Assembly: GCA_039968605.1 (NCBI GenBank)
Contig: JBDVPM010000008.1
Location: 2,160,968 to 2,224,967 of the forward strand
From: Alteripontixanthobacter sp.
Lineage (GTDB): Bacteria; Pseudomonadota; Alphaproteobacteria; Sphingomonadales; Sphingomonadaceae
Direction: 5' to 3'
DNA: 64,000 nucleotides
Of this stretch, positions 6,982 to 15,246 are shown one piece after another. Positions within the stretch are counted from its first letter, which is position 1, and each line of letters begins with the position of its first letter. The notes under the pieces are model-generated. The model made no database searches and was not told the origin of the DNA. It saw only the letters and a program-made list of their open reading frames with translations. A program made the translations under genes and the position numbers.

Positions 6982-7193
6982 TCCACTACCAGCTCGCGTT
7001 CCACCGGCGGAGAATTGCCGTCGTGATCCTGCACTATCTCGAGCGCCGACAGGATTGCCAATATCAGACCCAGCACCGCCAGGCCGACCGCAATCCGCCC
7101 CATTGTCTGCCGTTTTGCGGGATCGGACGATTTGCGCGACTGAGATGCCAGTATGGCTGCCGCCAGAATCAAGACGACGATCGCTACAGTCAA
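6978..7193 (-). CDS. Small membrane protein of unknown function (71 residues)
   Basis: Two hydrophobic helices (residues about 2-17 and 32-51) are separated by a basic, polar loop. An acidic tail ends in PPVERELVVE. The stop overlaps the start of the lipoprotein gene, so the two are translationally coupled. It lies 28 bases downstream of the nrdA stop on the same strand and could be transcribed from the nrdA promoter. No family is recognised. Confidence 0.65.
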   Translation of the reverse strand: MTVAIVVLILAAAILASQSRKSSDPAKRQTMGRIAVGLAVLGLILAILSALEIVQDHDGNSPPVERELVVE

Positions 7194-7221
7194 AGGTCAG
7201 TCTCCCAGCTGGCCGAGCCGC

Positions 7222-9249
7222 CTACTGACAGCTCAGACATTCCTCGTAATCGGTCTGCTCGCCGCCGGCGGCCAGTTCGAATTTCGCCGCATCGACGGTG
7301 TTATCCGCTTCCACGCCGCCGGCGAACCCGGCGCGCTGGACGCTCTTGCTCCGCAGGTAATAGAGCGATTTAATGCCCTTTTCCCAAGCCTGGAAGTGGA
7401 GCATCATCAGATCCCATTTGTCGACGTCGGCGGGGATGAACAGGTTGAGGCTCTGCGCCTGGTCGATGAATGGCGCGCGGTCGGCAGCATATTCGAGCAG
7501 GTAGCGTTGATCGACTTCGAAGCTGGTCTTGAAAACACCCTTTTCCTCGTCGGAAAGGAAATCGAGATGCGCCACGCTGCCCCCATGTTCGAGGATCGAA
7601 TTCCACACATTGTTAGAATCCTTGGATTTATCGCGCAGTAGCTTTTCCAGATAGGGGTTCTTCACCACGAAGCTGCCGGACAGCGTCTTGTGCGTGTAGA
7701 TGTTCGCCGGGATCGGCTCGATGCAAGCGCTGGTGCCGCCGCAGATAATGCTGATCGAAGCGGTCGGCGCGATCGCCATCTTGCAGCTGAAGCGTTCCAT
7801 CGCGCCCATTTCGGCCGCATCGGGGCACGGCCCGCGTTCTTCGGCCAGCACCATGCTGGCTTCTTCCGCCTTGCCTGAAATGTATTTGAACATTTTCAGG
7901 TTCCAGACCTTCGCCATGCTGCCTTCCAGCGGCAGGTTCTTGGCCTGGAGGAAGGAGTGGAAGCCCATTACGCCGAGGCCGACGGAGCGTTCGCGCTCAG
8001 CAGAATATTTCGCGCGTGCCATCTCGTCCGGCGCGCGGTCGATATAATCCTGCAGGACATTGTCGAGGAAGCGCATCACGTCTTCGACGAAGCCCTTTTC
8101 TTCGTGCCACTCGTCCCATTTTTCCAGGTTGAGCGAGCTGAGGCAGCACACCGCCGTGCGGTCATTGCCGAGGTGATCGATGCCGGTCGGCAGGGTAATC
8201 TCGCTGCACAGGTTCGAGGTGGAAACTTTCAGGCCGAGGTCGCGGTGATGCTTGGGCATCATGCGGTTCACCGTATCGCTGAACACGATATAGGGCTCGC
8301 CCGTGGCAAGCCGCGTTTCGACCAGCTTCTGGAACAGGCTGCGCGCATCCACAGTCGCGCGGACTTCGTTCGTTTTGGGTGATCGCAGGTCGAACTTCTC
8401 GCCTGCGCGCACGGCTTCCATGAAATCGTCGGTCAGCAGCACGCCGTGATGCAGGTTGAGCGCCTTGCGGTTGAAATCGCCGCTGGGCTTACGGATTTCG
8501 AGGAATTCCTCGATCTCCGGGTGGCTCACATCGAGGTAGCATGCCGCGCTTCCGCGCCGCAGCGAGCCTTGCGAAATCGCCAGCGTCAGGCTGTCCATCA
8601 CACGCACGAACGGGATGATCCCGCTGGTCTTGCCATTCAGGCCGACGGGCTCTCCGATGCCGCGGACATTGCCCCAATAGGTGCCGATGCCGCCGCCCTT
8701 GCTGGCCAGCCAGACATTCTCGTTCCAGGTGCCGACGATGCCATCGAGGCTGTCCGACACGGAATTGAGGTAGCAGGAAATCGGCAGGCCGCGATTGGTG
8801 CCGCCATTGGACAGCACGGGCGTGGCGGGCATGAACCACAGGCGCGAGATGTAATCATACAGCCGCTGCGCATGGTCACCATCATCGGCATAGGCATCGG
8901 CCACGCGGGCGAACAGGTCCTGGAAGCTTTCATTCGGCAGCAGATACCGGTCGATCAGCGTTTCCTTGCCGAATTCGGTCAGCAGCGCGTCGCGAGAATC
9001 GTTGGTCTGCACGTCGAAACGGCGATCGTTGACCTTCTTGGAATCGTCTTCCTGCGGGGCAGGCTTCGCGGCCAGCGCGCTCGCCAATGCTTCGGTTGCC
9101 TTTTCGGCCACCAGCTCGTCGCTACCCATATCTTCGCGTTCCATTACCACGGCTGCCTTCTTGCCAGATGTTGCGGGCGTTTCGCCTTCGAGCGTTTCGG
9201 TTTCCTGTTCGAGCCCCATGGCTGCATCGTTCCCGCTTCTGAATTCCAT
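7222..9249 (-). CDS. nrdA: Ribonucleoside-diphosphate reductase, alpha (catalytic) subunit
   Basis: This 675-residue class I alpha subunit reduces ribonucleoside diphosphates to deoxy forms with NrdB. Active-site residues visible are C159 (PISCYLNS), N346-C348-E350 (SNLCSE) and C368/C369 (AVCCLSSLN). The radical-transfer tyrosine pair is in KSLYYLRSKS near residue 631. The C-terminal redox pair is C671 and C674 in ECLSCQ. The N-terminal 75 residues are acidic and Ala-rich, and I see no ATP-cone there, so dATP overall-activity control through that domain may be missing. The gene has its own leader of about 200 bases with two NrdR-like boxes. Three small membrane-protein genes follow closely on the same strand. 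Confidence 0.97.
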   Translation of the reverse strand: MEFRSGNDAAMGLEQETETLEGETPATSGKKAAVVMEREDMGSDELVAEKATEALASALAAKPAPQEDDSKKVNDRRFDVQTNDSRDALLTEFGKETLIDRYLLPNESFQDLFARVADAYADDGDHAQRLYDYISRLWFMPATPVLSNGGTNRGLPISCYLNSVSDSLDGIVGTWNENVWLASKGGGIGTYWGNVRGIGEPVGLNGKTSGIIPFVRVMDSLTLAISQGSLRRGSAACYLDVSHPEIEEFLEIRKPSGDFNRKALNLHHGVLLTDDFMEAVRAGEKFDLRSPKTNEVRATVDARSLFQKLVETRLATGEPYIVFSDTVNRMMPKHHRDLGLKVSTSNLCSEITLPTGIDHLGNDRTAVCCLSSLNLEKWDEWHEEKGFVEDVMRFLDNVLQDYIDRAPDEMARAKYSAERERSVGLGVMGFHSFLQAKNLPLEGSMAKVWNLKMFKYISGKAEEASMVLAEERGPCPDAAEMGAMERFSCKMAIAPTASISIICGGTSACIEPIPANIYTHKTLSGSFVVKNPYLEKLLRDKSKDSNNVWNSILEHGGSVAHLDFLSDEEKGVFKTSFEVDQRYLLEYAADRAPFIDQAQSLNLFIPADVDKWDLMMLHFQAWEKGIKSLYYLRSKSVQRAGFAGGVEADNTVDAAKFELAAGGEQTDYEECLSCQ

Positions 9250-9459
9250 TTTGCCTCATCCCCGTCACGTTCGAACTGCCCGGCCTTGCTGGCCGATGTT
9301 CCATTTTCGTTCGATTCGGTGAAGCGAAACTCCATCATAGCAAACGGGGCCTGCGAGCGGTGACTTACTTATCCCCCGCTTGCCCACATCCACGCTTGCA
9401 TTGGCCTTCCCCGCCGGACCGAACCGCCCCCGCCCTCGAAACCGAGGATTGGGGGAAAC

Positions 9460-9508
9460 AACTAGGTCTAGTGGGTACCCACGCGAGCCGAACCACTAGA
9501 TAGTGAAT
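9460..9508 (-). promoter_or_regulatory. Tandem NrdR boxes upstream of nrdA
   Basis: Two palindromic sites, AACTAGGTCTAGTGGG (9460-9475) and CCACTAGATAGTGAAT (9493-9508), have centres 33 bases apart. That is close to three helical turns, as expected for paired NrdR operators. The distal one overlaps a possible -10 (CACTAT on the minus strand) placed 17 bases after TTGCGC. They match the box in front of nrdB, which supports joint control of both subunits. Confidence 0.75.
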
Positions 9509-9531
9509 CAGACGGAGGAATCGCGCAATAG

Positions 9532-9549
9532 GGTAAATCGTGATTTACC
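9532..9549. promoter_or_regulatory. Perfect 8-bp inverted repeat, possible operator
   Basis: GGTAAATC-GT-GATTTACC is a perfect palindrome of 8-bp arms around two bases, 24 bases upstream of the distal NrdR-like box. It is too compact to be a terminator and looks like a dimeric regulator site. No regulator gene is adjacent and the sequence does not match NrdR. Confidence 0.4.
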
Positions 9550-9815
9550 ATAGGGAAGGCAGGTATCGTGGATGCGTGTTACCATCCCCACACACCGCGA
9601 CGCGCGGGAAATGCTTGGGCCGCGCCGGGCGCAAGTCTTAAATTGAATCGGTCGAAAAATTTTTTTCGCGGGATAAGCGGCTGGCCGGGGCTTTGGATCA
9701 AACGAATCGAAGCTTGAAATATTCATGCACGGACCGCCCCCCGACAAGCGTGTTGCGCTTGGCCCGGCGATTGCGCAGGATGACCGCTCGCAGCAATCGA
9801 GAGGGACAGGGCGCA

Positions 9816-10061
9816 ATGCTGAATATCATCGGTGCAATCGTGGCCGGACTGGTGGTCGGGGTACTGGCCCGGTTCTTCTACCCCGGCGCGGTCGATATGG
9901 GCTGGCTCGCCACCATCGCACTGGGGATCGGCGGCTCGCTGCTGGCCGGACTGGTCGCAAGCCGGGGAAGGCCCGGCTTTCACCGGGCAGGCTGCCTTGC
10001 CAGTATCCTGGGGGCGATGGCGCTGATCCTGATCGGGCGGCTGCTGGGGGTTGGCGGCTAG
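9816..10061 (+). CDS. GlsB/YeaQ/YmgE-family membrane protein
   Basis: The protein has 81 residues from the ATG at 9816, which follows a GAGGGA ribosome site; longer upstream frames lack one. It contains the transglycosylase-associated (GlsB/YeaQ) pattern: IIGAIVAGLVVGVLAR, a short loop, then GWLATIALGIGGSLLAG, and a last helix, giving three membrane helices. Family members are small inner-membrane proteins often induced by acid or envelope stress; their activity is not established. It stands alone, divergent from nrdA and convergent with the hydrolase gene. Confidence 0.8.
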   Translation: MLNIIGAIVAGLVVGVLARFFYPGAVDMGWLATIALGIGGSLLAGLVASRGRPGFHRAGCLASILGAMALILIGRLLGVGG

Positions 10062-10070
10062 CGCCGTGTA

Positions 10071-10979
10071 TCAGGCCGCTTCGGCTTCCGATCTGCCAGC
10101 GCCTTGCGCATTCCCCGCGATGGCATCGGCCACCTCGTCCACCAGTTCCAGCGGCAGATCGTGCCCCATGCCGGGGATGGTGTGCAGCTTCGCGCCGGGA
10201 ATATGCGCTGCGGTGTCCTGACCACCCGATAGCGGGACCAGCGGATCGTCCTCGCCATGCAGGACCAGCGTGGGTGCGGTGATCCCGGATATCTGCGCGC
10301 GGCGGTCGCCATCGGCCAGGATTGCCGCCAATTGCCGCTGCATCCCCTCGGGATAGATGCTGCGTTCCATATCGCCGCGAATGCGCTGGCGCAGACGCGA
10401 TTCCTCTGCCGGATAGGCGGGGCTGCCGATAGTGCGCGAGATTTTCAGACCGTGTTCGATCAGCACGTCCATATCGGTGCTTTCCGGCCGCTTGGTCAGC
10501 ACGCGAATGGCCTCCTTGTCGGCCGGTGGCAGCTTACGGTGGCCGGTGGTCGACATGATCGAGCACAGCGACAATGTCCGCTCCGCATGGGTGGAGGCGA
10601 TATGCTGCGCGATCATCCCGCCCATGCTGGCCCCCACGATATGTGCCTTGTCGATGCCTAGCGAGTCGAGCAGCCCGACCGCATCATCCGCCATATCGCC
10701 CAGCGTATAGGGGGTGCGCGGGGTCAGTCCGATCCGCGCCATCAGCACGGTCAGCGCAATGTTTGGAATTTTCGCGCCATCGAATTTCTGGCTCAGCCCG
10801 ATATCGCGGTTGTCGTAGCGGATGACGTGGAAACCGCGTTCCACCAACGCCTCGATCAGTTCCAGCGGCCACAGCGTCATCTGCGCGCCCAGCCCCATTA
10901 CCAGCAACAATGGCGGATTTTGCTCGTCGCCGAAGGTTTCGTATTCGAGCGTCAATCCGTTCGCGGTTGCCTGGGGCAT
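10071..10979 (-). CDS. Alpha/beta-hydrolase, esterase-like
   Basis: This 302-residue soluble protein has the alpha/beta-hydrolase fold. The oxyanion-hole segment is LVMGLGAQM (residues 27-34) and the nucleophile is S118 in GASMGG. The acid residue is D244 or D245 in HGEDDPLVP, and the histidine is H273 in GMGHDLP. The layout resembles aclacinomycin-methylesterase (RdmC-like) and related esterases, but the substrate cannot be told. An AAGGA Shine-Dalgarno precedes the ATG by seven bases. It is a monocistronic unit convergent with the GlsB-like gene. Confidence 0.85.
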   Translation of the reverse strand: MPQATANGLTLEYETFGDEQNPPLLLVMGLGAQMTLWPLELIEALVERGFHVIRYDNRDIGLSQKFDGAKIPNIALTVLMARIGLTPRTPYTLGDMADDAVGLLDSLGIDKAHIVGASMGGMIAQHIASTHAERTLSLCSIMSTTGHRKLPPADKEAIRVLTKRPESTDMDVLIEHGLKISRTIGSPAYPAEESRLRQRIRGDMERSIYPEGMQRQLAAILADGDRRAQISGITAPTLVLHGEDDPLVPLSGGQDTAAHIPGAKLHTIPGMGHDLPLELVDEVADAIAGNAQGAGRSEAEAA

Positions 10980-11092
10980 ATCGGTCCTTCGATGAAACTT
11001 GTCTGGTCACCCCCTATCGCGGCATTTGCGAAAAATGGAAAGCCCCCGGCGAGCGGCGGATGTGGGGGCGGACAGGCGCGGACCGTCCACAG

Positions 11093-11128
11093 CCAAACCG
11101 CCCGGCGCATGGCGGATGCGCCGGGCGG
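11093..11128 (-). terminator. Rho-independent terminator after the TonB-like protein gene
   Basis: A 13-bp perfect stem (11098-11110 with 11116-11128) closes a GGCGG loop. On the minus strand it is followed by TTTGG, and it lies 27 bases past the stop at 11155. The T-run is short, but the stem is very stable. Confidence 0.7.
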
Positions 11129-11154
11129 CGGTCACGGGTTGTTGCGTTCAGCCT

Positions 11155-11658
11155 TCAGGAACCGAGCGCAATCACCTTGCTACCGGGTGAAGCGCTGGCG
11201 AGCCGGGTGCGTTCATAGGCCTCAAGCTTGCGCGCCAGCCGGGTGTGCTCCTCGGCCGAGCGTGCAAAGATGATGTTCGCCTGGAACACGGTGCCGCGAT
11301 CGATCGCGGTGGGCACCTCGTCCAGATTGTTCAACCGCCGTACTGCCCAATGGGCGGCCTTGTCCGATGCTCTGGAGCCGGAGCTGCGGTAGAATTGCAA
11401 ATCTGCCGGGCGGCCCGAATCGTCCAGATGGAAGCGGATCTGGACGATTCCGTCTAGCGGCTGATAGCCACGCGCTTTCTCGGCGAATTTCAGGTTGCGG
11501 TCCAGATCGCGGGTCACATCGCCCCGCCATTCCTCCATCGCGGTGGTGGTCGAAACGGTGATTTCGGGTCTCTGCGCGAATGCGGGCGCGGTCAGGCTGG
11601 GCGCAGTCAGGGCGAATACCGCGCTGGCAGCGGCGGCGAATTTCAGGAACTTGTGCAT
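11155..11658 (-). CDS. Secreted TonB C-terminal-like domain protein
   Basis: The protein has 167 residues from the ATG at 11658, which has a GAGAGGA ribosome site. A TTG 18 bases earlier is in frame but overlaps that site. A signal peptide ends at about residue 29 (AFA-Q). Residues about 60-125 resemble the TonB C-terminal fold used in energy transducers: GIVQIRFHLDDSGRP, then a strand and the helix DKAAHWAVRRL. There is no membrane anchor beyond the signal, so it is probably a free periplasmic protein rather than a working TonB. It is a single gene followed by its own terminator. Confidence 0.75.
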   Translation of the reverse strand: MHKFLKFAAAASAVFALTAPSLTAPAFAQRPEITVSTTTAMEEWRGDVTRDLDRNLKFAEKARGYQPLDGIVQIRFHLDDSGRPADLQFYRSSGSRASDKAAHWAVRRLNNLDEVPTAIDRGTVFQANIIFARSAEEHTRLARKLEAYERTRLASASPGSKVIALGS

Positions 11659-11936
11659 GGGTACATCCTCTCTCAATATCGGATGACCGGCCTTCAGAAA
11701 CCACCGCGCCGAGCACAGTCCCTAAACTCGTGCAGTGGCCAATGTGGTCGATCAGGTGCCGCTGAAACCGGGGGTCGCATCAGACCGGCACCCACGCCCT
11801 GTTCAGCGCAAATGAGCAGAAGCTGCAATTACAGACCTGCCAGGGTCATATAATTTCCGATGAATGGGCGATGGCGACCGATAATTGTCGAGCCATCTAC
11901 GCTACAGCCGAGCTGAGACCGTGCGACTCACGCTCT

Positions 11937-13523
11937 TCAAGGAACCAGAACCGTGTCGCGCGCGACCTTGTTCGTCTCGGGGTAGTTCAGCGTGAAATGC
12001 AGCCCGCGGCTTTCCTCTCGCGCAAGCGCGCTCCGCACGATCAGGTCCGCCGCCTGGTGCAGATTGCGCAGTTCGATCAGGTCGGTCGTCACCACGAAGC
12101 TGCCGTAATAATCCTCGATCTCCTTGCCCAGCAGCTCGATCCGGTTGGCGGCACGTTCCAGCCGCTTCGTGGTGCGCACGATGCCGACATAGTTCCACAT
12201 CATTCGCCGGATCTCGGTCCAGTTCTGCTTGATCACGACCTGTTCGTCGGAATCGGTTACGCGGCTCTCGTCCCATGCGCGGATCGGCGGGGGCGCTGCC
12301 AGCTCGTCCCAGCTCTCGGCAATGCTGCGCGCGGCGGCTTCGCCATAGACGAAACATTCCAGCAGGCTGTTGGAGGCCAGCCGGTTGGCCCCGTGCAGAC
12401 CGCTTTCGGTAACCTCGCCTGCCGCCCACAGGCCCGGCAGATCGGTTCGCGCATCCATACCGACCACCACTCCGCCGCACGTATAATGCTGCGCCGGCAC
12501 GACCGGGATCGGCCCCGTGGTCATATCGATACCCAGCCCGATCAGCTTGTCATGGATGGTTGGGAAATGGTTGCGCACGAACTCCGCCGGCTTGTGGCTG
12601 ATATCGAGATGGACGTAATCCAGCCCGAAGCGCTTGATCTGGTCGTCTATCGCGCGGGCAACCACGTCGCGCGGGGCCAGTTCCATCCGTTCCGCATCGT
12701 AATCCGCCATGAACCGCTTGCCCGTGCCGGGATGGAGCAGATGTCCGCCTTCCCCGCGCACTGCCTCGGTAATCAGGAAGTTCTTGACCTCCAGATTGTA
12801 CAGGCAAGTCGGGTGGAACTGCATCATTTCCATGTTGGACACGCGCGCGCCCGCGCGCCAGGCCATCGCGATCCCGTCCCCGGTCGCGCCGCGCGGTGCG
12901 GTGCTGAACTGATAGACGCGGCCAGCCCCGCCCGCCGCCAGCACGGTGGCGCGCGCGGTGTGGGCCACGACCTTGCCGCTGTTTGCATCGAGCGCATACG
13001 CGCCCCAAACCCGGCCCGCCCCCGAATAGCGAGCCTCGTGCCGTCCGGTAATCAGGTCGATGCAGGTCTGCCCGGGCAGCATGGTGATGTTCGCATTGGC
13101 CTCGGCCGCCTTCAGCAGCGCCTCCTGCACGGCCCAGCCGGTTGCATCGTCGACATGGACGATCCGGCGATGGCTGTGACCGCCCTCGCGCGTCAAATGC
13201 AGATCGCCGGAATCGCGGTTGAACGGTACTCCCAGCTCGCACAACCGGTCGATACTGGCGGGAGCATTCTCGATCACGAATTCGACCACCTCGCGGTCGT
13301 TCAGCCCGGCGCCTGCCACCATCGTATCACGGACATGGTTCTCGAACGTGTCGCCCGCATCCAGCACCGCCGCGATGCCCCCCTGCGCCCAAGCGGTGGA
13401 GCCGCCGGTGAGTGAACCCTTGGCCAGGATCAGCACCTTGCGCGTTTCCGCCAACGCAAGCGCCGCAGTCAGGCCCGCCGCGCCGGAACCGATAATCAGG
13501 ACATCGTGCTGCTCGGTAATCAT
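11937..13523 (-). CDS. nadB: L-aspartate oxidase
   Basis: This 528-residue flavoprotein oxidises L-aspartate to iminoaspartate, the first step of de novo NAD synthesis. The N-terminus has the FAD dinucleotide-binding motif GSGAAGLTAAL (residues 12-22). The segment GGSTAWAQGGIAA (40-52) and the HPTCLY and GEGGHLLHP segments are typical of the succinate dehydrogenase/NadB family. Near residue 375, LHGANRLASNSLLE is the NadB signature. It lies 57 bases downstream of an ABC ATPase gene on the same strand. nadA and nadC are not in the window. Confidence 0.95.
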   Translation of the reverse strand: MITEQHDVLIIGSGAAGLTAALALAETRKVLILAKGSLTGGSTAWAQGGIAAVLDAGDTFENHVRDTMVAGAGLNDREVVEFVIENAPASIDRLCELGVPFNRDSGDLHLTREGGHSHRRIVHVDDATGWAVQEALLKAAEANANITMLPGQTCIDLITGRHEARYSGAGRVWGAYALDANSGKVVAHTARATVLAAGGAGRVYQFSTAPRGATGDGIAMAWRAGARVSNMEMMQFHPTCLYNLEVKNFLITEAVRGEGGHLLHPGTGKRFMADYDAERMELAPRDVVARAIDDQIKRFGLDYVHLDISHKPAEFVRNHFPTIHDKLIGLGIDMTTGPIPVVPAQHYTCGGVVVGMDARTDLPGLWAAGEVTESGLHGANRLASNSLLECFVYGEAAARSIAESWDELAAPPPIRAWDESRVTDSDEQVVIKQNWTEIRRMMWNYVGIVRTTKRLERAANRIELLGKEIEDYYGSFVVTTDLIELRNLHQAADLIVRSALAREESRGLHFTLNYPETNKVARDTVLVP

Positions 13524-13580
13524 CGCCGCGTCATGCCCAGCCAGTCCCGCATGGGCAAGCGTTGGTTGACCGCCCGGCGG

Positions 13581-14516
13581 CTAACCCTCGCCGGTCAGCT
13601 GCACGAACACGTCTTCCAGATCCGCTTCGCGCGTGGTGACATCCTCGATCGCATAGCCGTGGCTCTGGATCTGGGCGAGCACCTGACCGGCGCTGGTCGC
13701 ATCGCGGTCGTAAGTGACTTCCAGCACGCGGTCCTCGATCAGTTCGGCCTTGAGGAAGTTTTCTTCCATCGGCGGGCCGGCGATATCCTTGTCCACGCTG
13801 ACGCGGACGATCTTTTCACGCGCCATGTCGATCAGTTCGCGGGTCGGCTTGTTGGCGATCAGCTGACCCTTGTCGATGATCGCGATCCGGTCGCACAGCT
13901 GTTCCGCCTCTTCCAGATAATGCGTCGTCAGCACCACCGTGACCCCGCTTTGGTTGAGCCCGGTGACCAGTTCCCACAGCTGCCGCCGCAGATCGACATC
14001 GACCCCGGCGGTCGGCTCGTCCAGTACCAGGATCGGGGGTGAGTGGACCATCGCCTTGGCCACCAGCAGGCGGCGCTTCATCCCGCCCGACAAGATGCGC
14101 GCATAGGCATCGCGCTTGTCTTCCAGCCGCACGGCGCGCAGCAATTCCTCGCTGCGGCGCTCCGCCTTCGGGATGCCATAAAAGCCCGCCTGGTTTTCCA
14201 GCACTTCGTATGGCGTAAAGAACGGATCGAAGACGATTTCCTGCGGCACGATACCGATCATTCGCTTGGCATTGCGGTGGTCGGCTTCGATATCGAAGCC
14301 CCAGATTTCGGCGGTTCCGGCGGTCTTGTTGACCAGACCGGCCAGGATATTGATCAGCGTGGATTTGCCCGCACCATTGGGGCCGAGCAACCCGAATATC
14401 TGCCCTTGCGGTACGTCGAAGCTGACCCCGTCCAGCGCCAGCTTGCCCTCGCCGTCATTCTCGCCGGCATAGCGTTTGGTCAGATTATCGATGCGAATTG
14501 CAGGAGATGGCGTCAT
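13581..14516 (-). CDS. ABC transporter ATP-binding protein (ABC-2 exporter type)
   Basis: The protein has 311 residues from the ATG at 14516; an upstream extension is low-complexity and unlikely. Walker A is GPNGAGKS near residue 44, the signature is LSGGMKRRL near 142, Walker B is ILVLDEP near 162, and the switch histidine is in TTHYLEEAE. The C-terminal 90 residues form the extra domain seen in CcmA/NodI/DrrA-like ATPases. Such ATPases normally pair with an ABC-2 permease, but none is adjacent: nadB lies downstream and a divergent DUF4402 gene upstream. The substrate is unknown. Confidence 0.9.
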   Translation of the reverse strand: MTPSPAIRIDNLTKRYAGENDGEGKLALDGVSFDVPQGQIFGLLGPNGAGKSTLINILAGLVNKTAGTAEIWGFDIEADHRNAKRMIGIVPQEIVFDPFFTPYEVLENQAGFYGIPKAERRSEELLRAVRLEDKRDAYARILSGGMKRRLLVAKAMVHSPPILVLDEPTAGVDVDLRRQLWELVTGLNQSGVTVVLTTHYLEEAEQLCDRIAIIDKGQLIANKPTRELIDMAREKIVRVSVDKDIAGPPMEENFLKAELIEDRVLEVTYDRDATSAGQVLAQIQSHGYAIEDVTTREADLEDVFVQLTGEG

Positions 14517-14652
14517 GGCTCCGCATCTAGGACGGGGCCGGGCCAAGGGCAAACGACCATTGGGAAATGGGCTTGGTTGGCGCGACTGGTTACCGCAACG
14601 TTTACCATAGCCAGTCTCATCTTTTTCACGACGTTGGCGTAACAAAGTTGCG

Positions 14653-15246
14653 ATGGAAGGGAATACTTACTTGCTACGGGGTCGCACCCGGCGGGCGATG
14701 CTGTGCGGAGCCAGGAAACTGGCTGCCGCGCTCTGCACGCTGGCGGCGCTGTGTCTGCCGGCCGCGCTCGCCGCACAGCAGGTGTCGGTGACAACCGGCG
14801 TGGACGTGCTGGACGATAGCCGAGTGACCAATACCGGCGATCTCGATTTCGGAAAGGTCCTGCCCGGGCCGGGCGGCGGTTCGATCTCCGTGGCGCCGGA
14901 TGGCGATGTCGCGGTAGCCGGCGGCCTGGTGGCAATAGGCGCAACCAGCCCGGCATCGTTCAACCTCACCCGCGATATCGGCGTCGATTACCTGACCTAC
15001 CAGGCCCCGCTGATCAGCGACACGATCGAAATCGCCCATGCCGATGACCCATCCATCACGATGACGGTACGAAATTTTACAACCGACTTTAATCGCACGA
15101 TCACGCTTTTCGGGCTTTTCACTCTGCCTGCATATTATTTCCAGACCTCCTACGATTTTCGGGTGGGCGGCACTTTGGACGTAGATGCAAACCAACTTGC
15201 CGGAGAATACAGTGGAACTTTCACCGTCATCATCGACTATGAGTGA
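14653..15246 (+). CDS. Secreted DUF4402 domain protein, first of a pair
   Basis: This 197-residue exported protein has a hydrophobic signal region at about residues 22-41, cleaved near ALAAQ. The ATG at residue 16 (position 14698) is an alternative start giving a more typical signal peptide; neither has a strong ribosome site. The mature part is all-beta: DLDFGKVLPGPGGGSISVAPDG is the DUF4402 opening and GTLDVDANQLAGEYSGTF the closing motif. DUF4402 proteins are secreted, pilin-like or surface proteins of unknown role. The stop overlaps the start of a second DUF4402 gene by eight bases, so the two are coupled. Confidence 0.8.
   Translation: MEGNTYLLRGRTRRAMLCGARKLAAALCTLAALCLPAALAAQQVSVTTGVDVLDDSRVTNTGDLDFGKVLPGPGGGSISVAPDGDVAVAGGLVAIGATSPASFNLTRDIGVDYLTYQAPLISDTIEIAHADDPSITMTVRNFTTDFNRTITLFGLFTLPAYYFQTSYDFRVGGTLDVDANQLAGEYSGTFTVIIDYE

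Larger units (their letters stand above)
9250..9815. other. 566-base intergenic region: nrdA control region and promoter area of the GlsB-like gene
   Basis: This divergent region holds two NrdR-like boxes (9460-9475 and 9493-9508) and an 18-base palindrome at 9532-9549. It also holds an A/T-rich palindromic run near 9653-9668 and a short hairpin around 9746-9760. No reading frame here has domain similarity or a ribosome site. The nrdA leader is long, at least 200 bases, with no recognised riboswitch. Confidence 0.55.

Noticed and set aside
9508-9816. Minus-strand 102-residue frame upstream of nrdA
   Set aside because: It has no domain and overlaps the control region with the NrdR-like boxes and palindrome.
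10980-11154. CRISPR or tandem repeat suspicion in the GC-rich intergenic region
   Set aside because: Only one inverted repeat is present, which is explained as the terminator at 11093-11128.
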